From: an uncultured Acidimicrobiaceae bacterium
GTDB lineage: Bacteria > Actinomycetota > Acidimicrobiia > Spongiisociales > UBA5794
Reading direction: 5' to 3'
Assembly: GCA_947258635.1 (NCBI GenBank)
Contig: CAMYJM010000075.1
Coordinates: 1 to 8,872, forward strand
DNA: 8,872 nucleotides
Part shown: positions 1 through 5,563 of the stretch, piece after piece
Layout: each line of letters opens with the position of its first letter
How positions within the stretch are numbered: position 1 is the stretch's first letter
The notes under the pieces: model-generated
Seen by the model: only the letters and a program-made list of their open reading frames with translations
What the model was told of the DNA's origin: nothing
Database searches by the model: none
Program-made: the position numbers and the translations under genes

Positions 1-460
1 CCCGCTGCTGCTGACCCCCCGAGAGATTGCTGGCCCTCTCGTAGGCCTTGTCGATGATGCCGACGCGTTCGAGCGATTGCAGCGCCACCTCCATGTCGGC
101 TTTGGGCCACAGACCGAAGGTCGATCGCCACCGGGGCACCATCGACAACCGGCCCACCAGAACGTTGTTGATCACCGTCGATCGGTTGACCAGGTTGAAG
201 GTCTGAAAGATCATGCCGATGTCGGAGCGAATCTCCCGCAGATCGCTCGGCGAAGCTCCCCTCACCTCGCGCCCGCTGACGGTCACCGAGCCTTCGGCCA
301 GCGGTACCAGGCCGTTGATAGCCCGCAACATGGTCGACTTGCCGGCGCCCGACAATCCGACAACGACGATGAACTCGCCGTCTTCGATCGTGAGCGACAC
401 GTTGTTGAGAGCCCTGAGACCCCCGGGATATACGACTGTGGCGTTGCGGAACTCGATCAT
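1..460 (-). CDS. phnC: Phosphonate/phosphite/phosphate ABC transporter ATP-binding protein PhnC (partial, 3' end outside window)
   Basis: This is the cytoplasmic ATPase that powers uptake of phosphonate, phosphite or a related phosphorus compound through a PhnE-type permease. Translation from the ATG at 460 gives 153 residues before the window ends. Walker A is GLSGAGKST at residues 35-43, the Q-loop glutamine is near residue 86 (MIFQTFNLV), and the ABC signature LSGGQQQR is at 146-153. The segment around residues 92-120 (VNRSTVINNVLVGRL, then WRSTFGLW) is typical of PhnC rather than of other ABC ATPases. Walker B and the H-loop lie beyond the left edge. The gene follows phnD on the same strand with a 53-nt gap, so the two are probably one operon, with phnE expected further left. 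No clear Shine-Dalgarno precedes the ATG; a strong hairpin ends 10 nt upstream. Family assignment is secure, exact substrate is not. Confidence 0.93.
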   Translation of the reverse strand, partial: MIEFRNATVVYPGGLRALNNVSLTIEDGEFIVVVGLSGAGKSTMLRAINGLVPLAEGSVTVSGREVRGASPSDLREIRSDIGMIFQTFNLVNRSTVINNVLVGRLSMVPRWRSTFGLWPKADMEVALQSLERVGIIDKAYERASNLSGGQQQR

Positions 461-469
461 GTTGATAAG

Positions 470-508
470 CGGCCGGGTGGGGTCGCCTGATGCAGCCCCA
501 CCCGGCCG
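470..508 (-). promoter_or_regulatory. Perfect inverted repeat between phnD and phnC (attenuator or mRNA-stabilising hairpin)
   Basis: Positions 470-482 (CGGCCGGGTGGGG) and 496-508 (CCCCACCCGGCCG) are perfect reverse complements, giving a 13-bp GC-rich stem with a 13-nt loop. The stem begins 5 nt after the phnD stop and ends 9 nt before the phnC start codon. No T-tract follows on the minus strand (GCTTATCAAC then ATG), so it is not a canonical intrinsic terminator. Known roles of such hairpins between a binding-protein gene and its ATPase gene are protecting the upstream mRNA 3' end and lowering downstream expression. Because it abuts the phnC initiation region it could also limit ribosome access. 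The structure is seen; the function is inferred. Confidence 0.7.
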
Positions 509-513
509 TATCG

Positions 514-1569
514 CTACTCGGTCAGGCCGAGCTTGTCGACAGCGTCACGCACGATGTCGAATTCAGAGTCCTCGGCGGTCGTGATCGCGCTCCACTCGTA
601 CACCTCGTCGAAAGCCTCTTTGCCTTCGTCGGTGGCGAGATAGGCCTCTATCGCGTCGTAGAGAGACTGCTTGAACTCATCGGACAGCGAGCTGCGCACT
701 GCCAACACGTCGTTGGGGATCTCGGCGGTGATGTTGAACACCACTACCTTCGAACCCACGTCGGCGTGTTCCGTGCGCACGTTGCGGCGGGCATCATCGA
801 ACGAAGCGCCGATGTCGAAGTCGCCGGTGTAGACGGCCAGCACCGCATCGTCATGTGATCCCAGATAGGAGAAATCAATGTCGTTGTCGAGGTCGAAGCC
901 GAGGTCCAGAAGCTGCAGCCGCGGGTAGACCGAGGCCGAGGTCGACGTCGCGCTTCCGAACGCCACCTTGTAGCCCTTGACGTCCTCGAGCGACGCCATA
1001 CAGGCCAGGCCGGGATCCACCGGCGTGCCGTCTTCAAGCACTTCGGCTTCTGTGTTGCCGCTGCCGCTCGTTTTTCCAACCTGGGTGGCGAGCACCTCGG
1101 TCACGTCCATGAGGGCAACGCCATCCTCTGTGTTGTCGAGTGCTGCTTCAACCGGTGCGGAGTCACAGATCTCTGCTGCCACCTCCGGCGTCGCGAACCA
1201 CTGCCCATGGTAGGTCGGAGCTCCGAATCGGACCGACTTCAGGAGCAGGTCGATCTCGTCCGCGTACTGGTCCTTCGCCTGCACGTACCCGACGGGCCCA
1301 AAGGCGCCCACATCGACCTGGCCGGTACCGAGCGCCACAACGAGACCGTTGTAGTCGGCGGTCACGATTCCCTCGACTTCGATGCCCAGCTCATCGCTCA
1401 ACGCAGCCATGATCGGCTGAATGTCGTCCTGCAGCGTCTCCGCCCGCTCGGAGGGGATGAACCCGAAAGTGATCTTGTCCGGGTTGGCGTCAGCATCATC
1501 GTCGCCGCCACAAGCCGCGGCGACGATCGCCAAGGCTGCGAACAGCGCCAATAGCTTTTTCAGTTTCAT
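514..1569 (-). CDS. phnD: Phosphate/phosphite/phosphonate ABC transporter substrate-binding lipoprotein PhnD
   Basis: This is the extracytoplasmic binding protein that captures a phosphorus compound and hands it to the PhnE/PhnC importer. The 351-residue protein has a lipoprotein signal: basic start MKLKK, hydrophobic core, then AAAC with the acylated cysteine at residue 20, followed by an acidic linker. The mature part matches the PhnD family: KITFGFIPSE (32-41), the YNGLVVALGTGQVDVGAFGP stretch (73-92), the ligand-loop motif GSATSTSAS (205-213), SHDDAVLAVYTGDFDIG (238-254) and IPNDVLAVR (284-292). The start at 1569 is preferred over an in-frame ATG five codons upstream because GGAG sits 9 nt before it and the lipoprotein signal then begins properly. 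Residues about 128-192 form an insert between the YHGQWF strand and LEDVKGYKVAF and contain C135 and C190. It is first gene of the minus-strand operon with phnC. The ligand cannot be told from sequence alone. Confidence 0.93.
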   Translation of the reverse strand: MKLKKLLALFAALAIVAAACGGDDDADANPDKITFGFIPSERAETLQDDIQPIMAALSDELGIEVEGIVTADYNGLVVALGTGQVDVGAFGPVGYVQAKDQYADEIDLLLKSVRFGAPTYHGQWFATPEVAAEICDSAPVEAALDNTEDGVALMDVTEVLATQVGKTSGSGNTEAEVLEDGTPVDPGLACMASLEDVKGYKVAFGSATSTSASVYPRLQLLDLGFDLDNDIDFSYLGSHDDAVLAVYTGDFDIGASFDDARRNVRTEHADVGSKVVVFNITAEIPNDVLAVRSSLSDEFKQSLYDAIEAYLATDEGKEAFDEVYEWSAITTAEDSEFDIVRDAVDKLGLTE

Positions 1570-1740
1570 GTCGCACAACTCCATTTGTCTGGCTAATTCT
1601 TACACCAGGCTACTCCGCCGGGGTACCGGCCCAGTTGCATGTCGTTGGCCCGAAGGCCGCCGGGCCATCTTCTCCCGGCTCGATACGCCGCTGTAGTCTG
1701 TGCGCACCATCACGCTCCAACTCATCGAATCGGCTGACCC
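1570..1740. promoter_or_regulatory. Divergent promoter region between phnD and the dGTPase-like gene
   Basis: This 171-bp gap separates two divergent genes and must carry promoters for both. On the plus strand TAGTCT at 1694-1699 is a possible -10 element with a weak upstream TTCTCC at 1670-1675; it would give a leader of about 35 nt for the HD-domain gene. On the minus strand a TGTAAGAAT stretch lies about 30 nt before the phnD ATG, followed by the GGAG ribosome binding site. A short GCCGG/CCGGC inverted repeat lies near 1618-1631. No convincing PhoP-type direct repeat was seen, so phosphate control of phnD is not supported by a visible site. Confidence 0.4.
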
Positions 1741-2745
1741 ATGAGCATTCCCTTCGTGCGACGCGGCCGCCTCGACATGGAGGCCCTCGAGGACGACCAG
1801 CTGGCGCCGGGAGCAGTCCGCTCTGCAGAAAGCCGGGGCCGCGCCCGGCCGGAGCCGGACGATGAGCTGCGCACCGCCTTCGCCCGGGACCGCGACCGTA
1901 TCTTGCATACCAAGGCCTTTCGCCGCTTGAAGCACAAGACCCAGGTGTTCATGAACCCCGAGGGCGACCACTTCGTCACCAGGCTGACCCACACCCTGAA
2001 GGTCACTCAGATCGGACGATCGATCGCTCAGTACCTCTCGCTGAACGAAACGCTGACCGAAGCGGTGTGCCTCGGCCATGACGTGGGCCACTCCCCATTC
2101 GGCCACACCGGAGAAGACGCCCTATCGGAGTTCGTGGCCGGCGAGTGGCGCCACTCGGAGCAGAGTGTGCGCATCTTCGAGGTCCTCGAGCCGCTGAACC
2201 TGAGCTGGGAGGTCCTCGACGGCATTCGGGCCCACCCGTGGAAGGTCGAGCAAGGCCCGGCCACATATGAAGGCGCCATCGTCCGCTACTCCGATCGCAT
2301 CGCCTATCTGTCGCACGACGCCGAGGACGCCATCCGGGCCGGCGTGCTGCAGCCCAACGACTTTCCAAAGAACGCCGTCGCCGCCTTCGGCGAACCGGGC
2401 CGGCAATGGATCGAGTCGATGGTGAAGTCGGTGATCGAGCAGTCGATGATCTCGGGACGAGTGGAGATGGAGCCAACCCGGCTCGAGGTGATGCACGACC
2501 TGCGCGCTTTCATGTTCGAACGGGTCTACCTCCACCCGGCCATGGAGTCGCATCGCAAGCGGGCCAAAGAGATCGTCCGTGACCTCGTCGGCCACTTCAA
2601 GCTCCGTCCGGATGAGATCCCGGAGACCTACCGCCATGACGACGCCCCAGTCGCCACCCAGGTCATCGACTACGTCGCCGGCATGACCGACCGCTTCGCC
2701 ATCGCCACCCACGACGCCCTCTTCCGTCCCCGGCTGTTCGACTGA
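1741..2745 (+). CDS. dgt: dGTPase-like HD-domain deoxynucleoside triphosphate triphosphohydrolase
   Basis: This cytoplasmic metal-dependent enzyme is expected to hydrolyse dGTP or other dNTPs to the deoxynucleoside plus tripolyphosphate, helping control dNTP pools. The 334-residue protein shows the family hallmarks in order: SAESRGRARPEPD (28-40), the RDRILHTKAFRRLKHKTQVF block (51-70), and the HD metal-site residues H84 (in RLTHTLKV), H113-D114 (in CLGHDVGHSPFGHTGEDAL) and D185 (in VRYSDRIAYL). The C-terminal part follows the usual shorter dGTPase-like type, not the long E. coli Dgt. An in-frame TGA at 1735-1737 bars any earlier start, so the ATG at 1741 is the longest possible. The ATG at 1777 (MEALEDDQLAP) is a real alternative because related proteins often begin close to that point; neither start has a clear Shine-Dalgarno. 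It stands alone, divergent from phnD and convergent with the dehydrogenase. True nucleotide preference is unknown. Confidence 0.92.
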   Translation: MSIPFVRRGRLDMEALEDDQLAPGAVRSAESRGRARPEPDDELRTAFARDRDRILHTKAFRRLKHKTQVFMNPEGDHFVTRLTHTLKVTQIGRSIAQYLSLNETLTEAVCLGHDVGHSPFGHTGEDALSEFVAGEWRHSEQSVRIFEVLEPLNLSWEVLDGIRAHPWKVEQGPATYEGAIVRYSDRIAYLSHDAEDAIRAGVLQPNDFPKNAVAAFGEPGRQWIESMVKSVIEQSMISGRVEMEPTRLEVMHDLRAFMFERVYLHPAMESHRKRAKEIVRDLVGHFKLRPDEIPETYRHDDAPVATQVIDYVAGMTDRFAIATHDALFRPRLFD

Positions 2746-2748
2746 GTT

Positions 2749-2772
2749 TCGGCCGAATCAGGATTCGGCCGA
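2749..2772. terminator. Hairpin just after the dGTPase-like gene, probable terminator element
   Basis: TCGGCCGAAT (2749-2758) and ATTCGGCCGA (2763-2772) are perfect reverse complements with a 4-nt loop CAGG, starting 3 nt after the stop codon. No T-run follows on either strand, so it is an atypical terminator or a 3'-end stabilising stem. It sits between convergent genes and could serve both strands. Its right arm overlaps an alternative stem, GCCGAG (2768-2773) with CTCGGC (2777-2782), so the two folds exclude one another. Confidence 0.5.
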
Positions 2773-2878
2773 GCTGCTCGGCAGCGTCCTGCGGACGCTT
2801 CCTCGTGTTTGTGTGGCCTCCCGGCCACGCCCATCCCGAATTGCACCGCACATGTCGCTGCAATTCGAAGAACGGGAT
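2773..2878. repeat. Run of small inverted repeats in the convergent gap
   Basis: After the first hairpin, several more short stems follow in close order: GCTGC/GCAGC (2773-2777 with 2781-2785), GCGTCC/GGACGC (2784-2789 with 2793-2798, loop TGC), GTGGCC/GGCCAC (2813-2818 with 2823-2828, loop TCCC), and GAATTGCA/TGCAATTC (2838-2845 with 2859-2866, 13-nt loop). The last can be extended by ATCCC (2833-2837) pairing with GGGAT (2874-2878) around a bulge. No open frame with credible initiation covers this gap. The stems may be bidirectional terminators or a structured transcript; the sequence does not decide. Confidence 0.5.
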
Positions 2879-2914
2879 CACGCCTGATAGCACGACTGAG
2901 TATTGAGAACTTCC

Positions 2915-3958
2915 CTAGCCGAAGCGATCGATGACCGTGATCCCGGCGTGCGGGTCGCCATCGAGCGTCTCGAGAAGCTCGGCCCCCTGCTCGAGCTTGC
3001 AGAGGCGGGTCACCAGGCGGTCCGGATCGAGCGCGCCGGAAGCGATCAGGTCGAACAGTCCGGGGAACAAGTGCGCCTGCATCCCGTGGCTCCCCATGAT
3101 TTCGAGCTCGCGTCCCACGACCAGATCCATCGGAACCGGTGTCGGCGCTGCATCTCCCACCAGCAAGCCGACCTGAACATGGCGGCCCAGCTTGCGCAGC
3201 GAGGACACGGCAGCCCGCAGGATGGCGGGGTGGCCCATGGCGTCAATCGAGACATGGGCACCGCCGCCCGTGGCATCGAGGTTGGTGGCGGCAACGTCGC
3301 CGGCCCGGCCGTCGATGGCGACCTCGGCGCCGAGGTCGACCGCCATCTCGAGAGCCGCCGGGTTCACGTCGACGGCCAAGACCCGCGCCTCGAGTGAACG
3401 AGCGATCATGATCGCCGAGAGGCCAACGCCACCACAGCCGTGGACTGCCACCCACTCTCCGGCGGTGGTGCGTGCCCGGGTCGCGACTGCCCGGTAGGCA
3501 GTTGTGAACCGGCAGCCGAGGGCGGCAGCCGTGACATATTCCATGTCGTCCGGCAGCAGCACCAGGTTGTCTTGCGCGTAACGGACTCGGACCAGCTGGG
3601 CGAACGAGCCCCAGTGGGTGAAACCCGGCTGCGACTGGGAGTCGCACACCTGCTGGTTGCCGAGGCTGCAGGGCTCGCAACTGCCACAGCCGGCCGCAAA
3701 CGGAACCGTTACCCGATCTCCCGGCTGGAACCCGGTGACGCCCCCACCGATTGCGACGACTTCTCCGGAGAACTCGTGGCCGGGGACGTGGGGCAACTCC
3801 CGGATGTCGCGGTCGCGCCCCTTCCAGCCGTGCCAGTCGCTGCGGCAAATCCCGGTGGCTCTCACGCGGAGGACTACGTCGCCGGCTTCCGGCACGGGAT
3901 CGGGAAGCTCCCGCACGGTTATCGGTCCGCCAAAGCTGTCGTACGCAGCCGCTCTCAT
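2915..3958 (-). CDS. Zinc-dependent medium-chain alcohol dehydrogenase
   Basis: This is a cytoplasmic oxidoreductase interconverting an alcohol and an aldehyde or ketone with a nicotinamide cofactor. The 347-residue protein has the normal length and layout of the zinc-ADH family. Catalytic zinc ligands are C38 (in TGICRSD), H61-E62 (in VPGHEFSGEV) and C149 (in ALGCRF). The four structural zinc cysteines are C91, C94, C97 and C105. The Rossmann nucleotide-binding loop HGCGGVG is at 173-179, and D197 at the end of the next strand (VLAVDVNP) favours NAD over NADP. The ATG at 3958 begins a normal family N-terminus (MRAAAYDSFGGPITV). No strong Shine-Dalgarno is visible. A small membrane protein gene ends 46 nt upstream on the same strand, so they may share a transcript, though no functional link is evident. 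The substrate cannot be read from sequence. Confidence 0.93.
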   Translation of the reverse strand: MRAAAYDSFGGPITVRELPDPVPEAGDVVLRVRATGICRSDWHGWKGRDRDIRELPHVPGHEFSGEVVAIGGGVTGFQPGDRVTVPFAAGCGSCEPCSLGNQQVCDSQSQPGFTHWGSFAQLVRVRYAQDNLVLLPDDMEYVTAAALGCRFTTAYRAVATRARTTAGEWVAVHGCGGVGLSAIMIARSLEARVLAVDVNPAALEMAVDLGAEVAIDGRAGDVAATNLDATGGGAHVSIDAMGHPAILRAAVSSLRKLGRHVQVGLLVGDAAPTPVPMDLVVGRELEIMGSHGMQAHLFPGLFDLIASGALDPDRLVTRLCKLEQGAELLETLDGDPHAGITVIDRFG

Positions 3959-4004
3959 GGCGCGACGCTACTCGCGAAGGAGATCCGGCGCCCGAAGGCG
4001 GTGG

Positions 4005-4412
4005 TCACGATGTCATCGCGGCAATGGCACCGATCGCCACCACGTACAGGGTCGTCCATACGGCGCAGATCGCAACATACCGCCCGATCCATTGCCGCCA
4101 CGACGTCGAGATGCCGGCCATCCAGGCGCCGACGATCGCCCACAGCGGCAGGCTGGTGGCGGCACCGAACAGCAGGATCGTGAACCGCTCCGCCTCGATG
4201 AAGTCGAACGCCAGAACCCAGGCGGTCGGGGCGGCGATGAGAAACATGACGCTGGCGGCGAATGAGGCGCCGAACTCGGCGGCGCCGCCGCCCTGACGGA
4301 ACCCGACCCCGATCGTCAGTGCGATGAGCACCACGGGATAGACCAGAGCGAGCAGCCCGGCCCGGACCCGATGGAGCCCCGTGCGCGGCGTGAAGCTGAT
4401 GCCCTGACTCAT
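4005..4412 (-). CDS. Hypothetical four-helix membrane protein
   Basis: I do not recognise this family. From the ATG at 4412 the product is 135 residues with four likely transmembrane segments at about 17-37, 49-70, 79-100 and 109-131. There is a short basic N-terminus (residues 10-18 carry several Arg/His) and a polar glycine-rich loop near 38-48. A conserved-looking acidic spot, FDFIEAERF (69-77), lies between helices 2 and 3. An upstream in-frame ATG at 4445 would add 11 residues, but these look less natural. TAGCCT at 7 nt before the ATG at 4412 could be a -10 element for a leaderless transcript, which would explain the absence of a Shine-Dalgarno. The gene is divergent from the dodecin gene and lies 46 nt before the dehydrogenase gene. 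Coding is supported by the coherent hydrophobic pattern and fit between neighbours; the function is unknown. Confidence 0.7.
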   Translation of the reverse strand: MSQGISFTPRTGLHRVRAGLLALVYPVVLIALTIGVGFRQGGGAAEFGASFAASVMFLIAAPTAWVLAFDFIEAERFTILLFGAATSLPLWAIVGAWMAGISTSWRQWIGRYVAICAVWTTLYVVAIGAIAAMTS

Positions 4413-4454
4413 CGGGAAGAGGCTACAGGCTGCCGGCCGCCGCATAGCTCGAAG

Positions 4455-4505
4455 TGGTTATTGTGGACGAGAAGAAGCAGGAGCACAGTCCAGAGGAGGA
4501 CAACA
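4455..4505 (+). promoter_or_regulatory. Candidate promoter and strong ribosome binding site of the dodecin gene
   Basis: TATTGT at 4459-4464 is a reasonable -10 hexamer with a nearby upstream TGG, but no good -35 box is present. The ribosome binding site is clear: AGAGGAGGACAACA leads directly into GTG at 4506, with AGGAGG placed 6 nt before it. This site decides the start codon of the dodecin gene. Confidence 0.45.
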
Positions 4506-4724
4506 GTGGGTGATTTCATCGAGCGCGGTGCCGTCAAGATCATCGAAGTGATCGGGGTCTCGGACAAGAGTTTTGACGATGCCGTGGCCCAGGCCGTCGC
4601 CAAGAGCTCAGAGAGCATCTCCGGCATCACCGGCGTCGAGGTCGTGAACATGAACGCTCGTGTCACCGACGGCCAGGTCACGCAATACCGGGCGGCCTGC
4701 AAGCTGGCATTTGCCGTGAAGTAG
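4506..4724 (+). CDS. Dodecin-family protein
   Basis: Dodecins are small soluble proteins that assemble into hollow dodecamers and usually bind flavins, acting as flavin stores or buffers. The product is 72 residues, the usual family size, with the characteristic strand-helix-strand-strand pattern: AVKIIEVIGVSDKSFDDAV (about 9-27), a helix to about residue 39, then GVEVVNMNARVTDGQVTQYRA and KLAFAVK at the end. The GTG start at 4506 is chosen because a near-perfect AGGAGG lies 6 nt upstream and the family fold begins right after. An ATG 45 codons earlier would run through the divergent gene's start region and adds an unfamiliar basic extension. In flavin-binding dodecins such as the mycobacterial one, the third strand begins LDWFEV, with a tryptophan that stacks on the flavin; here the matching stretch is ITGVEV, so that tryptophan is a glycine. 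Ligand binding is therefore uncertain. Confidence 0.9.
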   Translation: MGDFIERGAVKIIEVIGVSDKSFDDAVAQAVAKSSESISGITGVEVVNMNARVTDGQVTQYRAACKLAFAVK

Positions 4725-4730
4725 GGATTC

Positions 4731-4770
4731 AGTACTTAGTACCTAGTACTTAGTACTTGGTACTTGGTAG
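4731..4770. repeat. Heptamer tandem repeat array (consensus AGTACTT)
   Basis: Five consecutive 7-bp units are visible: AGTACTT (4731-4737), AGTACCT (4738-4744), AGTACTT (4745-4751), AGTACTT (4752-4758) and GGTACTT (4759-4765), followed by a broken GGTAG. Each unit holds a (A/G)GTAC(T/C) near-palindrome, so the array can fold on itself in several registers. It starts 6 nt after the dodecin stop and ends 73 nt before the lipoprotein start. It is AT-rich against a GC-rich background. Possible roles are a dodecin terminator, a protein-binding array or a slippage-prone repeat; none is shown. Between 4782 and 4806 there is also an imperfect stem (CGAT...CCGG with CCGG...ATCG). Confidence 0.85.
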
Positions 4771-4843
4771 ACCGCCGCGGTCGATTGCCGGCTCCAACCG
4801 GTATCGTTGGCGGCCACGAGTGGCTCAGAACCCGGTGGTGTCA

Positions 4844-5563
4844 ATGATCAGAACGCGTATCTTGTGCGCCGCGCTCATTGCGGTGGCGCTGGGGGCGTGC
4901 TCGACGCGAAGCGCAGATCCTTCCCTTCCCGAGGACATCGACTCGATCCTCGCCACCGCGGCGACCGCCATGGGAACCGTCGACACGGTCCGCTTCGAGA
5001 TCGCCCGCGGCGGTGTTGCCATCTACATCGACCCGACTCTCACCCTGGAGTTCAAGGAAGCCGCCGGCCGCTTCGTCGCTCCCCAAGCGGCCGATGCCGT
5101 GGTGAAGGTTGGAGTCAGCGGCCTCAACGTGCAGATCGGCGCCATCGCCATCGACGGGACCATCTGGTTGTCGAATCCGATCACCGGCGACTGGGAACGG
5201 GCTCCGTCACAATATGCATTCGACCCGACAACGCTGTTCAGCCCGGAAGTCGGGTGGCGCCCCCTCCTCGACGGCGAGCTCCAGAACGCCGCGGTGATCG
5301 GGCTCGAAGAGAACGATGGCGAAAGCCGGTATCACGTCACCGGATCGGCGCCGGCCGCTCGTATCGAGACCATCACGGCCGGACTTGTCTCCGACCAGGA
5401 CGTCGACCTCGACATGTGGCTCGACCCCGACACCGGCCATGTCCTCGAGGTGCTGTTCGATGCCGAGACCGCCGCCGGGATCAGCAGCTGGCAGCTGCGG
5501 TTCTTCGACTACGGAGACGACATCACGATCGTGCCTCCCGAGGACCTCCTCCCCAGTGGATGA
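4844..5563 (+). CDS. lprG: LprG-like lipoprotein (LppX/LprAFG family), lipid-binding
   Basis: The 239-residue protein is a predicted membrane-anchored, extracytoplasmic lipoprotein. The signal peptide MIRTRILCAALIAVALGAC ends in an LGAC lipobox with the acylated cysteine at residue 19. The body follows the LppX/LprAFG pattern: an N-terminal helix (DIDSILATAATAMGTVDTVRFEI, about 31-53), a beta-rich half-barrel including GAIAIDGTIWLS (99-110), and a TGDWERAPSQYAFDPTTLF segment with GWRPLL that resembles the matching part of mycobacterial LprG. Its length is close to LprG's 236. In mycobacteria LprG holds triacylated lipids in a hydrophobic cavity and works with the MFS transporter Rv1410c (P55). 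Here too an MFS gene follows, overlapping by 8 nt. The ATG at 4844 is chosen because the signal peptide starts there; upstream starts add residues unlike a signal. The Shine-Dalgarno is weak. The family call is by pattern, the lipid role by homology and context. Confidence 0.85.
   Translation: MIRTRILCAALIAVALGACSTRSADPSLPEDIDSILATAATAMGTVDTVRFEIARGGVAIYIDPTLTLEFKEAAGRFVAPQAADAVVKVGVSGLNVQIGAIAIDGTIWLSNPITGDWERAPSQYAFDPTTLFSPEVGWRPLLDGELQNAAVIGLEENDGESRYHVTGSAPAARIETITAGLVSDQDVDLDMWLDPDTGHVLEVLFDAETAAGISSWQLRFFDYGDDITIVPPEDLLPSG

Noticed and set aside
470..508. phnD-phnC hairpin considered as a Rho-independent terminator
   Set aside because: No T-tract follows the stem on the minus strand, and phnC must be expressed for the importer to work.
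1..1569. Phosphonate catabolism (C-P lyase or phosphonatase) locus
   Set aside because: Only transporter genes are visible, and the family also includes phosphite and phosphate importers, so no breakdown pathway can be claimed.
3440..4183. Plus-strand open frame of 247 codons
   Set aside because: It runs opposite the zinc-ADH and the membrane protein, has no recognisable motifs, and its composition is that of a complementary-strand shadow.
4371..4505. Upstream extension of the dodecin gene from an ATG at 4371
   Set aside because: It would add 45 unfamiliar basic residues and overlap the start of the divergent gene. The GTG at 4506 has a strong AGGAGG and matches the family length.
4731..4770. 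Heptamer array considered as a CRISPR array
   Set aside because: Units are 7 bp, directly adjacent and without spacers, and no cas gene is present.
4757..4843. Upstream start of the lipoprotein gene within the heptamer array
   Set aside because: It would bury the signal peptide behind 29 polar residues. The ATG at 4844 starts a proper lipoprotein signal.
5316..5555. Upstream extension of the MFS gene inside the lipoprotein gene
   Set aside because: The 80 added residues are Arg/Ser/Pro-rich and are an out-of-frame reading of lprG. The GTG at 5556 fits the transporter's N-terminus and gives a coupled overlap.
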